A DNA stretch of 48,503 bases from contig PLLX01000276.1 in NCBI GenBank assembly GCA_003141415.1, forward strand, positions 1-48,503, in the 5' to 3' direction. Shown piece after piece: positions 17,484-26,903 of the stretch. Under the pieces are notes generated by a model that was not told the DNA's origin, ran no database searches, and saw nothing but the letters and a program-made list of their open reading frames with translations. The translations under genes were made by a program, and so were the position numbers. The DNA is from Bacteroidales bacterium (GTDB lineage Bacteria > Bacteroidota > Bacteroidia > Bacteroidales > VadinHA17). Each line of letters starts with the position of its first letter. Within the stretch, counting starts at the first letter, position 1.

Positions 17484-18941
17484 TTAAAACTGAAAATAAA
17501 TGAACTTGGTTTGCATCCCGCCATAATATAATATTAAAAACAATGCTATATAATAAATCACAAATCTTAGAGATTGATGCTTGAATTTATCGCTGTCCCA
17601 GAGAATTTCTATTTTTTCATATTTATTCTTCATGTCACAGGATATTTTTTCCATGATTAACAAGATGATCAAAATTCCGAATGCTATAGAAAAAGAAAAA
17701 ATATTCACTCTATTATTAATAATCAGTGCTTTGGAAATTGGCAATGAGAAATTTATCCATTTTAATCGATCGAAATACAGCAGACTCGTTTTAAAGTCCG
17801 GAGAGAAAAAGAAAACAAGTGATACTCCATAAAAGAGATAAGTTACAAGACGGCCTATCAATTTTCTCCAATAGGCAGGTATCTTTGAAAAGAAGTCATA
17901 TCTTTTTCTTTTAGTAAAGAATTCAAAATTTATTGCCAGGGCCTGTAACAAACCAAGGACCATGAAATTCCACCCTGCCCCATGCCAAATTCCAAAAAGT
18001 ATCCAGGTAATAAAAACAGCAAAAATTGTTGCAGCGGTTTTCCACTTTCTTAATCTAAAACTCAATTGTTTAAAAACATAATCATTAAACCAGAATGCAA
18101 GAGACATATGGATCCTTTTCCAGAAAGTTGTAACGTTTTCAGAAAAGAAGGGACGGTCAAAATTTGGCAATAAAGTTATGCCATATGTTTTAGCAATACC
18201 CCTGGCAATGTCGGTGTATCCGCAGAAATCAAAATAGATATAGAGAGGTTGAATCAGCATTACTATTAATAGAATACCCCCGCCATACGTACCTATATCA
18301 CTATAGACAGGATTGACTATCAGACTCAACTGATTTGCAATTACATTCTTTTTAACTAAACCCAATAATATAAATCGAAATCCCTCTATAACATTTTGTC
18401 GGTTAAATGTATTCAATTCATTTAGCTGGGGCAGGAAATGATTAGACCGTTCAATAGGTCCGCAAAGAAATTTTGCATAAAATGTAATGTACAAAAGAAA
18501 ATTTATGAATCTTCTCTCTGGTTTCTCCCATCCCATTTTGATATTTATCAGATAACCAAGTCCCTGGAGGGTAAAGAATGAAATTCCAACTGGAATAATA
18601 ATCTCGGAAAGCTTTGAAAAGTGAATATCACTGTTGACCAGTTTAAAAAAAGGATCAATCGCAAATGAAGAATACTTCAATATAACTAATTGCGACAGAT
18701 TTAAAAAAACTCCAATCCTGAAAAGGGTTAGTTTAGATTTGGATTCAGGAATACATATTCCAATGTAATAATTAATTACTGAGTAAACCAGAATATAGAT
18801 CAAGAGCAGATAACTATAGGATGCAATGAACCCACAGCTTAATGTTACCAAAAATATAATTCTATGTTTAGGATTTAAAAGGTAAAATATGAATACAGTT
18901 GTTATTGCAAGCAACGCAAACTTATAGGAAACGATCTCCAT
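17484..18941 (-). CDS. MBOAT-family membrane O-acyltransferase (AlgI/DltB-like)
   Basis: 485 residues with about ten or more hydrophobic segments. It carries the family landmarks: GISFFTLQGLGYLI (119-132), a loop YIYFDFCGYTDIARG (234-248), FWKRIHMSLAFWFNDY (273-288) and ITWILFGIWHGAGW (311-324) with the catalytic His320. MBOAT proteins move acyl groups, usually acetyl, across the inner membrane to extracytoplasmic acceptors. The SGNH gene starts four bases downstream, so the pair forms a polysaccharide O-acetylation module. It is the first gene of a leftward group and faces the plus-strand lyase-like gene across a 402-base divergent gap. Confidence 0.93.
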   Translation of the reverse strand: MEIVSYKFALLAITTVFIFYLLNPKHRIIFLVTLSCGFIASYSYLLLIYILVYSVINYYIGICIPESKSKLTLFRIGVFLNLSQLVILKYSSFAIDPFFKLVNSDIHFSKLSEIIIPVGISFFTLQGLGYLINIKMGWEKPERRFINFLLYITFYAKFLCGPIERSNHFLPQLNELNTFNRQNVIEGFRFILLGLVKKNVIANQLSLIVNPVYSDIGTYGGGILLIVMLIQPLYIYFDFCGYTDIARGIAKTYGITLLPNFDRPFFSENVTTFWKRIHMSLAFWFNDYVFKQLSFRLRKWKTAATIFAVFITWILFGIWHGAGWNFMVLGLLQALAINFEFFTKRKRYDFFSKIPAYWRKLIGRLVTYLFYGVSLVFFFSPDFKTSLLYFDRLKWINFSLPISKALIINNRVNIFSFSIAFGILIILLIMEKISCDMKNKYEKIEILWDSDKFKHQSLRFVIYYIALFLILYYGGMQTKFIYFQF

Positions 18942-19343
18942 AATTTTTTTTACTCTTCCCTTTTTAACATCAATTATACTTAAAATTCCAAATACTGATT
19001 ATTAATTATGACCAATGGTCAGAATTAATCGACTAATGATAGCTGAGAATACATATTACAACTACCAATATCTGATTAAATGAATTCAATACTTAATCAA
19101 AAACTTGTTACAAATCTTTCAAATTAATGGATTATCAATCTCTATTTAATAGCAACGATTTATAAATAAATTATTACAGACAGTTGAAATTAAATGCTGA
19201 TTATTCGTCATATCAATAAACAATTATGTAGTTTTGTAGCTCAACTAAAATAGGAAAAACAGTAGTTTATGTAACAAAAACAGATTCTCATCGTTATAAT
19301 AAGTGCGTTAGTCAAATCTTCAATTGCTATTTAATACTTTTAA
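18942..19343. other. Divergent intergenic region between MBOAT and lyase-like genes
   Basis: 402 AT-rich bases with no gene. It must hold promoters for both directions. On the plus side an AGTTTTGTA element is visible (19230-19238). No matching element was found for the minus direction. Confidence 0.6.
19229..19238 (+). promoter_or_regulatory. Bacteroidota-type -7 element upstream of the lyase-like gene
   Basis: TAGTTTTGTA matches the TAnnTTTG -7 consensus, about 106 bases before the ATG. It is identical over ten bases to the element before the giant surface protein, which suggests shared regulation of the two T9SS-exported proteins. This is inference from two sites. Confidence 0.42.
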
Positions 19344-22300
19344 ATGAAGAAATTTCTGCTTCTCCTCTTGCTTGCTTCAGGTACAGCAGTATTTGCCAAG
19401 ACTTATTATGTTGCACCAACTGGTGGAAGTGATAGTTACGCCGGAACTAATATTGCACAACCATGGGCAACCTGGCAAAAAGCATTTAATACCGCTCAAC
19501 CAGGAGATACTGTTTATTTCAGAGGTGGTGCATGGAAAGGAGCAACTACTGCTCCAATTCTTGATCCTACGATTAGTCATGGTCACAACGGTACACATGC
19601 ACATCCTATTTGTTTTTTTAATTATCCCGGAGAGAAACCTGTATTGGATTGCAGTTCATATACTGCTACCAATGATAAAATTGCATTAGGTATTCAAAAT
19701 GTCACCTATATAAAATTTAGAGGATTAACTGTGGCAAACTGCCAGCAGAAAGTTAGTGGCCAGTGGATTTCAGGAATATCAGTTCTAACTTGTGGCAATT
19801 TATATTTTGATCAGGTATCGGTAACAAATACCGGCGGTTATGGATTTTGGACTTCAGGATATGATACGCTTTACCTTGTCAATTGTGATAGTTATAATAA
19901 TGTTGATTATTTAGCTTCTGATCCAGGCAACAGGTCTGATGGATTTCAGATTGCAAGTGGTAGTGAGGTAGGTGACTATACGTTGATAACAGGATGCAGA
20001 TCGTGGCAAAATTCAGATGATGGTTTTGAAATAAATACAGAACGTGAAGTGCATTTTTTTAATAACTGGTCATTTGGAAATGGCAGACTTGTGTATGGCA
20101 ATGGAATAGGCGTTAAAATTGGGCCGAGTTACTTATCTGATATATCGAAAAGAGAATTTCATAATAATGTTGTTGCTGATAATAAAGGTTTTGGAATTTC
20201 ACACAACTTTTTAGACGAAGGACCCCCAGTAGCATCATTTTATAATAATTCAATATATAAATGTTCAATGGGATTTAATGATGATCCCGGAGATTGGCTT
20301 TGTTCATCCAGAGGTGGCCATACTGTTCATCGTAATAATATAGTATATAATGTAACAGATTATCAGTGTTATCTTGAAGCTTGTGTATATCAACCTGAAG
20401 TCGGCCCAGTTTATAATACTGCAGATCATAACACATGGACAAAATTAATGGTAAGTCCGTTTTGTCAGGTTAATCCTGCATATAATGTTACAGCGGCAGA
20501 TTTTGTAAGTTTGGATACAACGGGAATGTCTGGGCCAAGAGCTTCTGATGGTTCACTGCCTGCTACCAATTTTATGAAATTAGTTTCTGGCAGTGATTTA
20601 ATTGATACCGGAGTTGACGTAGGATTGCCTTTTAATGGATCTGCTCCTGATTTAGGAGCGTTCGAATATGGAGGCGTTACAAATCAAAAACCGGTAACAA
20701 GTATCACTGTTACGGGAGCTGGAGGGTCAACAACAATCACTACTAACCTCGGAACACTTCAACTTTCCGCCTCTGTACTCCCTGCTGATGCCTCGAATAA
20801 GACCGTTACATGGTCAATAGCCAATAATACAGGAAAGGCTTCCATAAATTCGTCAGGACTTGTTACTGCTATTGCCAATGGGACAGTCACGGCGAGAGCG
20901 ACTGCAAAGGATGGTTCTGGCGTTTATGGAACATTGACTATTACAATAACAAACCAATTGATACTGGTTTCAGGTATAACAGTTACTGGTGCAGGAGGAG
21001 CTACTGCAATAAGCACATCTGGAGGGACACTTCAGCTTAGTGCAGTAGTTTTACCTACAAACGCATCTAATATGACAGTAACATGGACAGTAACAAATGG
21101 AACAGGACAGGCAACGATTAGTACCGGAGGTCTTGTCAATGCAGTAACTAATGGGACTGTAACAGCAAGAGCGACAGCAAATGACGCATCAGGAGTTTAT
21201 GGTACACTTTCAATTACGATATCCAATCAGGTGATACTGGTTAATGGTATAACACTAACCGGTGCAGGAGGAGCTACAACTATAACATCAGATAATGGAA
21301 CACTTCAGTTAAGTGCGGGTGTAATGCCGGTAAATGCAACAAATAAGACGGTAACATGGTCGATATCTAGTGGAACTGATAAGGCCTCTATCAGTCAGGC
21401 AGGTCTTGTAACTGCCCTGGATAATGGAACAGCTACGGCAAAAGCCACTGCAAATGATGGTTCAGGTGTTTATGGTACTCTGATAATTACAATATCAAAC
21501 CAGGTTATACCTGTTGCGAGTATAATCGTCACAGGAGCAGGAGGAGCTACTTTAATTACTATTATTGGTGGAACCCTTCAATTAAGTGCGGCTATATTGC
21601 CTTCTAATTCTACAAATAAAACAGTGACATGGTCAATATCAAGTGGGACAGATAAGGCATCCATCAGTTCAACAGGTCTGGTCACTGCCCTGAGTAATGG
21701 AACTGCTGTTGCCAGGGCAATAGCTAATGACGGATCGGGTGTTTATGGCACGCTGACATTAACAATATCTAATCAGGTAATTCCTGTGACAAGTATTTCA
21801 GTTACAGGAGCAGGTGGCGCAACGACAATAAGTACTGATAATGGGACCCTTCAGCTTAGTGCGAATGTTTTACCGGCAGCAGCGACAAATAAAACAGTGA
21901 CATGGTCAATAACTAGTGGTACGGACAAGGCATCAATAAGTTCAACCGGACTCGTAACTGCCCTGGATAACGGAGCTGCTGTTGCGATGGCAACAGCTAA
22001 TGACGGTTCAGGCGTATATGGCACACTAACATTAACGATATCTAATCAGATAATTCCTGTAACAAGTATTTCAGTCACGGGAGCAGGTGGTGCAACAACA
22101 ATAAGTACTGATAATGGAACCCTTCAGCTTATTGCGGCTTTATTGCCTGCAAATGCGACAAATAAGTCAGTGACATGGTCAATAACAAGCGGTTCAGACA
22201 AGGCATCAATAAGTTCCTCGGGACTTATAACTGCCCAGGATAATGGAACTGCTGTTGCCAGGGCAACAGCTAATGACGGATCGGGTGTTTATGGCACACT

Positions 22301-23147
22301 GACATTAACGATATCTAATCAGGTAATTCCAGTAACAAATATTTCAGTCACAGGAGCAGGTGGTTCAACAGCAATAAGTACTGATAATGGAACCCTTCAG
22401 CTTATTGCGGCTTTATTGCCTGCAAATGCGACAAATAAGACAGTGACATGGTCAATAACAAGCGGTTCGGACAAGGCATCAATAAGTTCAACAGGACTTG
22501 TAACTGCCCTGGATAATGGAACTGCTGTTGTCAGGGCAACAGCTAATGACGGATCGGGTGTTTATGGCATACTGACATTTACGATATCTAATCAGGCTAA
22601 TCAAGTAATTCTTGTAACAAGTATTGCAGTCACAGGAGCGGGAGGAACAACAACAATAAGTTCTGATAATGGACCTTTCCAGCTTAGTGCAAACGTATTG
22701 CCTACAAATGCAACAAATAAGACAGTGACTTGGTCAATTACAAGCGGTTCAGACAAGGCGTCAATAAGTCCAACAGGACTTGTCACTATCTCGGATACCG
22801 GAACAGTAACAGCAAAGGCAACTGCCAATGACCTTTCAGAAATTTATGGAACATTTGTTATTACAATATCAGACAATAAGAATTCCCCATCTTATGAAAA
22901 TCTTTCTGTAAAAGTCTATCCTAATCCTGCAAGTGATCATATTAATATAAGGATAGATGCATCAACATTTTCTGCAGACTTTTTACAAATAATAAGTTTG
23001 TCTGGGACAATTTTATTACAGGAAAAACTGGATCATGATCTTAAAGAATTTACTATTCCTTTTAATTTAAAACAAGGCTTATATATTGTGCAAATCAGGT
23101 CAGGTAAAATGACTTTTTTTGCTCAAAAACTGTTAGTGTGCTGGTAA
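19344..23147 (+). CDS. Secreted beta-helix (pectate-lyase-like) protein with eight BIG2 repeats and T9SS tail
   Basis: 1267 residues, the only clear plus-strand gene. A signal peptide (MKKFLLLLLLASGTAVFA) precedes a right-handed parallel beta-helix domain (about 20-440). It opens TYYVAPTGGSDSYAG and continues with AFNTAQPGDTVYFRGG, as in PL9 and other DUF1565-like lyases, and has helix-coil phrases such as SDGFQIASGSEVGDYTLITG and DDGFEINTE. Eight bacterial Ig-like group 2 repeats of about 91 residues follow (V451 to about 1178), each with SVTGAGG, NKTVTWS and DGSGVYGTLT landmarks. The last 85 residues are a T9SS type A sorting domain (SVKVYPNPASDHINI). It may cleave or bind the polymer made by this locus. 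The catalytic Lys/Asp set of PL9 was not verified. Confidence 0.88.
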   Translation: MKKFLLLLLLASGTAVFAKTYYVAPTGGSDSYAGTNIAQPWATWQKAFNTAQPGDTVYFRGGAWKGATTAPILDPTISHGHNGTHAHPICFFNYPGEKPVLDCSSYTATNDKIALGIQNVTYIKFRGLTVANCQQKVSGQWISGISVLTCGNLYFDQVSVTNTGGYGFWTSGYDTLYLVNCDSYNNVDYLASDPGNRSDGFQIASGSEVGDYTLITGCRSWQNSDDGFEINTEREVHFFNNWSFGNGRLVYGNGIGVKIGPSYLSDISKREFHNNVVADNKGFGISHNFLDEGPPVASFYNNSIYKCSMGFNDDPGDWLCSSRGGHTVHRNNIVYNVTDYQCYLEACVYQPEVGPVYNTADHNTWTKLMVSPFCQVNPAYNVTAADFVSLDTTGMSGPRASDGSLPATNFMKLVSGSDLIDTGVDVGLPFNGSAPDLGAFEYGGVTNQKPVTSITVTGAGGSTTITTNLGTLQLSASVLPADASNKTVTWSIANNTGKASINSSGLVTAIANGTVTARATAKDGSGVYGTLTITITNQLILVSGITVTGAGGATAISTSGGTLQLSAVVLPTNASNMTVTWTVTNGTGQATISTGGLVNAVTNGTVTARATANDASGVYGTLSITISNQVILVNGITLTGAGGATTITSDNGTLQLSAGVMPVNATNKTVTWSISSGTDKASISQAGLVTALDNGTATAKATANDGSGVYGTLIITISNQVIPVASIIVTGAGGATLITIIGGTLQLSAAILPSNSTNKTVTWSISSGTDKASISSTGLVTALSNGTAVARAIANDGSGVYGTLTLTISNQVIPVTSISVTGAGGATTISTDNGTLQLSANVLPAAATNKTVTWSITSGTDKASISSTGLVTALDNGAAVAMATANDGSGVYGTLTLTISNQIIPVTSISVTGAGGATTISTDNGTLQLIAALLPANATNKSVTWSITSGSDKASISSSGLITAQDNGTAVARATANDGSGVYGTLTLTISNQVIPVTNISVTGAGGSTAISTDNGTLQLIAALLPANATNKTVTWSITSGSDKASISSTGLVTALDNGTAVVRATANDGSGVYGILTFTISNQANQVILVTSIAVTGAGGTTTISSDNGPFQLSANVLPTNATNKTVTWSITSGSDKASISPTGLVTISDTGTVTAKATANDLSEIYGTFVITISDNKNSPSYENLSVKVYPNPASDHINIRIDASTFSADFLQIISLSGTILLQEKLDHDLKEFTIPFNLKQGLYIVQIRSGKMTFFAQKLLVCW
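20694..22876 (+). repeat. Eight tandem BIG2-encoding repeats of about 273 bases
   Basis: Tandem in-frame units begin near 20694, 20966, 21239, 21512, 21785, 22058, 22331 and 22613. Units 6 and 7 are almost identical, sharing a run of roughly 68 identical bases from AGTACTGATAATGG onward, while units 1, 2 and 8 are more diverged. This pattern suggests recent duplication inside the array and makes the region prone to copy-number change and assembly error. Confidence 0.85.
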
Positions 23148-23257
23148 AAAAGTTAATTCTATTTTCAGAAATGTAATCACCTTCTGCTTTTTCTTTTTTG
23201 TTGTTTCATGCTATAAAAAGAGTAAACTCAAATACCAATAAATTTATATCTATTTGT

Positions 23258-23917
23258 CTATCGCGTAATTTTAGGTACTGCAATAACCTTTTCCTTGAAT
23301 CTGTGAAAAACGACCGAATCATTTGTTATATTCTGATCTACAATCATACCAGCTGTAATCTTGTTCCGACTGCCTAATTTTATGCCAGGAAGAGTGGCGC
23401 TATTAATTCCGAACAGATTTTCGTCTCCAATCTCTGTAAAACCTGAGAAACAAACATTCGGACTGATAAAGTTGAAATTACCAATTATGGTATCATGGCC
23501 AAGACTGCTTCGAGAATTTATAAGTGTAAAATTTCCTATCTTTACATTTGGACCTATATTAGCATTGGGACCGATAATTGTTCCTTCTCCTATTGTTGCG
23601 GATTCTGAAACATATGCTGTACAATGAACAAATGCTACGAACTCAGCACCTTCGGCTTTATACCTGCCAACAAGTAATCTCCTGTATTTCATATTTGCAA
23701 TACCAATTATATAGTATTGTCCTTTAATAACTCTATGATTCCTGACACCTCCCAGGAAAGGCGCCGAGAACATGTACCTCGAATAACTATCAGGATTATC
23801 ATCAAGAAAACCTATAACCTTTAATTCTGTTTTTCCTGTCATTTTAGCAGAGTATTTTAAATATTCATCAATTTCTGCAGCATGGCCACCAGCACCAATT
23901 ATAATCACTTCTTTCAT
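23258..23917 (-). CDS. NeuD/PglD-type sugar O- or N-acyltransferase
   Basis: 219 residues. An N-terminal Rossmann-like PglD domain has VIIIGAGGHAAEI (4-16), followed by a left-handed beta-helix of hexapeptide repeats from about residue 100 (ATIGEGTIIGPNANIGPNVKIG). The catalytic base is likely H141 in SLGHDTIIG. The family uses acetyl-CoA to acylate amino or hydroxyl groups of sugar nucleotides. In this cassette it could instead use an acyl-ACP or acyl-CoA made by the neighbouring KAS III, ACP and SDR, but that is inference. It is the last gene of the acyl cassette, 35 bases after the SDR gene, and is convergent with the lyase-like gene, separated by 110 bases. Confidence 0.9.
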   Translation of the reverse strand: MKEVIIIGAGGHAAEIDEYLKYSAKMTGKTELKVIGFLDDNPDSYSRYMFSAPFLGGVRNHRVIKGQYYIIGIANMKYRRLLVGRYKAEGAEFVAFVHCTAYVSESATIGEGTIIGPNANIGPNVKIGNFTLINSRSSLGHDTIIGNFNFISPNVCFSGFTEIGDENLFGINSATLPGIKLGSRNKITAGMIVDQNITNDSVVFHRFKEKVIAVPKITR

Positions 23918-23952
23918 AATTTGTTTATAATCATTTTAATGACAGTTTTTCT

Positions 23953-24720
23953 TTACCTTGCGAGATATCCTCCATCAACGATCATATTAGTTCCTGTTAT
24001 CCATCTTGATGCATCTGACAGGAGAACTACACAGGCATTTGCAACATCAGCTGGCTGACCAAGACCTAGTGGATGCATTGCTCTGATCTTATTAAGAGAT
24101 TCTTCGTTCCGGCTGTAAATTGCATTTTCCGACATGGGTGTTTCCACAACACCCGGAGAAACAGCATTGACTCTGATTTTTCTCGGAGCTAATTCAACTG
24201 ATATAGATTTGACTGCTGAAACAAGTGCCCCCTTTGTCATTGAATAGAGGGTTTTGCCATTTTCACCCACAACCCCCATAACTGAGGCGATGAAAATAAT
24301 ACTGCCTCCTGATTCTGAAAAATTCGGGGATTTTACAACCTGTCGCGTGAGATTAATAGCACATATAACATTTGTCTGAAAAAACTGTTCCATCTTCTGG
24401 GGTGAAATCGCATTCAATGGCAGAGTACTGGAGATCCCGGCACAATTTATCAAGCCATTAATCCTGCCTGTTTTTTTAACAATCTCCCTGGTTGCTTCTT
24501 CAATTTTGTCATATTCAGTAAGATCAATTGCACAGCTTAAGTGTCTGACTGGTTCTTCCATTTGTTTGAGTGTCTCCTCAAGCCTCGACTGGTCCCTGCC
24601 GAAAAGAGTCACATTTGCACCCATCATGCTGCACGTTATTGCACATTGCCGGCCTATCCCTGATGAAGCACCTGTAATTATTATATTTTTACCCAAAAGA
24701 GAGAATGGATTGAAGATCAT
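23953..24720 (-). CDS. Short-chain dehydrogenase/reductase, FabG-like
   Basis: 255 residues, the standard classical SDR length. The NAD(P) motif TGASSGIG spans 16-23, NCAG 92-95 and the active-site set is S146, Y159 and K163 (in YSMTKGAL). The C-terminal region ends WITGTNMIVDGGYLAR, as in FabG-type 3-oxoacyl-ACP reductases. Lying between a KAS III/ACP pair and an acyltransferase, it may reduce a 3-oxoacyl-ACP to a 3-hydroxyacyl-ACP. A sugar-nucleotide substrate cannot be excluded. The arginine-containing GRDQSR after strand two suggests NADP(H) preference. Confidence 0.9.
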   Translation of the reverse strand: MIFNPFSLLGKNIIITGASSGIGRQCAITCSMMGANVTLFGRDQSRLEETLKQMEEPVRHLSCAIDLTEYDKIEEATREIVKKTGRINGLINCAGISSTLPLNAISPQKMEQFFQTNVICAINLTRQVVKSPNFSESGGSIIFIASVMGVVGENGKTLYSMTKGALVSAVKSISVELAPRKIRVNAVSPGVVETPMSENAIYSRNEESLNKIRAMHPLGLGQPADVANACVVLLSDASRWITGTNMIVDGGYLAR

Positions 24721-24820
24721 GAGTTGCGGGTTAAAAGAAATAAGTTTGAGAATAACAAGTTTTTAGTTGTCAATTTCCGATTGGACCCTCATCAATCAAG
24801 AATTATGGCTCTCGCCACTT

Positions 24821-25879
24821 TTACACTTCAGCAATATCTGTTATATAACATCCATCCATATCAATCACTGCCGTGCCCCATGTCAGCCCAACCCCGAATC
24901 CGCTTAATAGCAGACGCTTATGTTTGTCAAGCTTATTTTTAAGTTCAGATACGATAGTAAGAGGAATAGAAACAGAAGAAGTATTTCCGTATTTCTCAAT
25001 AGTTGAGGGTATTTTCTCTTTTGGTATTTTAAGCTTTTTTGCAAGAAATCCGTTTATATAGCTGTTAGCCTGGTGAAAAACGAAGTAATCAATCGTTGGG
25101 ACCTCAATACCCGAGTATTCAATCAGCCGGTAGAAATCTTTAGGTACTTCTCTTATAACAAAATTGAAGACATCAGCTCCGTTCATATATCCATTCTCAT
25201 CAGAACGTATGTTGCCATATTCGTCAACAACATTCTCCATTACTGTTTCATTGGAACTCATGTTACGGTATCCACCAGCATTTATCTTGATCAGGGACTC
25301 TCTTGAGCCATCAGAGTTAAGTGAGAACCAGCTCTTTCCAAACCTCTCACCTCTTTCTATAAGAGCTGCCACTCCCCCATCTCCGAAGAGGAACCCTGTC
25401 TTACGGTCCTTCTGCGAATAAACTTTCGAGCGGGTTTCTCCGTCAAGGATAAGAACCTTTTTTACTGCTCCCGCTATGATCATGGAGTAAGCCACTGTTA
25501 AGCCGTAAAGGAAAGCTGAGCATCCCAGGTTGATATCAAAAGTAATGGTCGAAGTTGAAAGCTTTAGTCTCTCCTGCAATAAAACGGATGTTGCTGGCAT
25601 CCGGTAATCAGGTGTTTGTGAGATGAATATAAGAAGATCTATTTCGTCCCTGCTAATATTCATCTTATCAAGAAGTTTTGTTGCTGCAGCAAAGCAAAGG
25701 TCAGAGGAGCAAGTGTTTTTATCAGCAAATCTGCGTTCCTTCACACCGATCTTGTCAATTATTTCTTTTATATCTTCCTTTTTAAAATATAGGTCATGCT
25801 CATAGTTATTTATGATCTGTTTGGGAACAGCTGCCGCTATTCCTGATATACCGACATTACAATATGAAATTAATCCCAT
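24821..25879 (-). CDS. 3-oxoacyl-ACP synthase III family protein (FabH-like)
   Basis: 352 residues, slightly longer than housekeeping FabH. The catalytic triad is visible: C120 in DINLGCSAFLYG, H269 in FVFHQANSYIN and N299 in KYGNTSSVSIP. KAS III enzymes condense an acyl-CoA primer with malonyl-ACP. The gene follows the dedicated ACP gene by six bases, so the pair is almost certainly co-expressed and co-functional. It lies inside a polysaccharide locus, not in a fab operon, which points to synthesis of a short acyl substituent (for example 3-oxobutyryl, then 3-hydroxybutyryl after the SDR). The primer is not predictable from sequence. Confidence 0.92.
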   Translation of the reverse strand: MGLISYCNVGISGIAAAVPKQIINNYEHDLYFKKEDIKEIIDKIGVKERRFADKNTCSSDLCFAAATKLLDKMNISRDEIDLLIFISQTPDYRMPATSVLLQERLKLSTSTITFDINLGCSAFLYGLTVAYSMIIAGAVKKVLILDGETRSKVYSQKDRKTGFLFGDGGVAALIERGERFGKSWFSLNSDGSRESLIKINAGGYRNMSSNETVMENVVDEYGNIRSDENGYMNGADVFNFVIREVPKDFYRLIEYSGIEVPTIDYFVFHQANSYINGFLAKKLKIPKEKIPSTIEKYGNTSSVSIPLTIVSELKNKLDKHKRLLLSGFGVGLTWGTAVIDMDGCYITDIAEV

Positions 25880-25885
25880 TGATAA

Positions 25886-26116
25886 CTATTTTGAAGAATT
25901 GCCTGACACCAGATGTATGAGGTTGTCGACAGTTTTATATTTATTAAATTCCTCCATTTCGATTTCTACCCCGAAGTCAGAGTCGAGCATTGCGAGCACT
26001 GAAAGTTCAGTTAATGAACTGTAATTTTCATAATCCCGGAAAGTGTCCAATTGTTTGATTTGTGAAGGTTCCATCTCGAGGGCCTCGGCAAGAGCATTAA
26101 TTAGTTTTTCTTTCAT
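25886..26116 (-). CDS. Dedicated acyl carrier protein
   Basis: 76 residues, acidic, with the four-helix ACP pattern. The 4'-phosphopantetheine site is S34 in ENYSSLTELSVLAML. Most ACPs read DSL here; this one reads SSL, so the Asp before the modified Ser is replaced by Ser. Helix II (TELSVLAMLDSDFGVEIEMEE) is otherwise normal. It starts the KAS III/SDR/acyltransferase group and would carry the acyl chain as a thioester. A holo-ACP synthase is not encoded here and must come from elsewhere in the genome. Confidence 0.88.
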   Translation of the reverse strand: MKEKLINALAEALEMEPSQIKQLDTFRDYENYSSLTELSVLAMLDSDFGVEIEMEEFNKYKTVDNLIHLVSGNSSK

Positions 26117-26217
26117 GATTTTTAGTTTTTGTATTAATAATTATCGTCTTTGGAGAGTGGAATTAACCGACAGTCGAATATACTATTCTTATGTAAGTAC
26201 CTTTAGTCCATATTAGG

Positions 26218-26892
26218 TTAGCCTTCAATAATCCTTACAATCATAAATGCTTCGGCATGTGTAAACCCTACAGTACTTCCTCTCAGATTTGCAAGAGCTT
26301 CAATTGATTTCAATGATCTGGGATTTGGAAATTCCCTCAACTGGCTTTTGTAACATTTCATGGCTTTAAGTTTTGCATCAAATACACCAGAAATGTTTAC
26401 AAAGAAATCCGGGACAAATGCATCATCGCTAAAAGGAGCAGCCCATTCCGTTTCTGACAGGGTTTCATATGAATATATTTTTTTTATTGTGCTGTTTTTA
26501 AGAGGTCTTGTTGCTACCAACCCTGCATTAAAAACCGCTTTATGATCATGGTGTAAATCGCCCCTGAAAGGTAAAAAAACTGTATCAGGCAAGATCTCAT
26601 TAATTACTTCAGATATTGCTAACGACAATTCCGAAACTGAAACAAGATCGAGATCAGGTGCAGAAAAATCGAAGAACCTTGTTCCTGAGACGTCAAGTAG
26701 TTTATGAGCTTGGAGGGCTTCGTGTCTGACATTAAGTACTCTTTCCTCAGAGTACATCCCTTTTTTCCCTCGTGTCATTATTAAAACCCATACCTCGTTT
26801 TGCTGAGAGGTAAGTTTTTTTATTATTCCGCCACAACCTAAAACCTCATCATCCGGATGTGGTGCTATTACCAAAATTTTGCTTCCGTTCAT
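26218..26892 (-). CDS. PIG-L/LmbE-family deacetylase
   Basis: 224 residues. The zinc-binding motif is APHPDDEVLGCGG (10-22, with H12, D14, D15) and the second metal/catalytic site is HHDH (114-117). The family removes N-acetyl groups from GlcNAc-type substrates. In this cassette it may expose a free amine that the acyl machinery next door then re-acylates; this is inference from order. It lies 11 bases after the DegT-like gene and 101 bases before the ACP gene. Confidence 0.92.
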   Translation of the reverse strand: MNGSKILVIAPHPDDEVLGCGGIIKKLTSQQNEVWVLIMTRGKKGMYSEERVLNVRHEALQAHKLLDVSGTRFFDFSAPDLDLVSVSELSLAISEVINEILPDTVFLPFRGDLHHDHKAVFNAGLVATRPLKNSTIKKIYSYETLSETEWAAPFSDDAFVPDFFVNISGVFDAKLKAMKCYKSQLREFPNPRSLKSIEALANLRGSTVGFTHAEAFMIVRIIEG

Positions 26893-26903
26893 GTTTATAT
26901 CAA

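Noticed and set aside
20694-22876. Regular repeats that might suggest a CRISPR or satellite array
   Set aside because: Units are about 273 bases, in frame and encode BIG2 domains; there are no short spacers.
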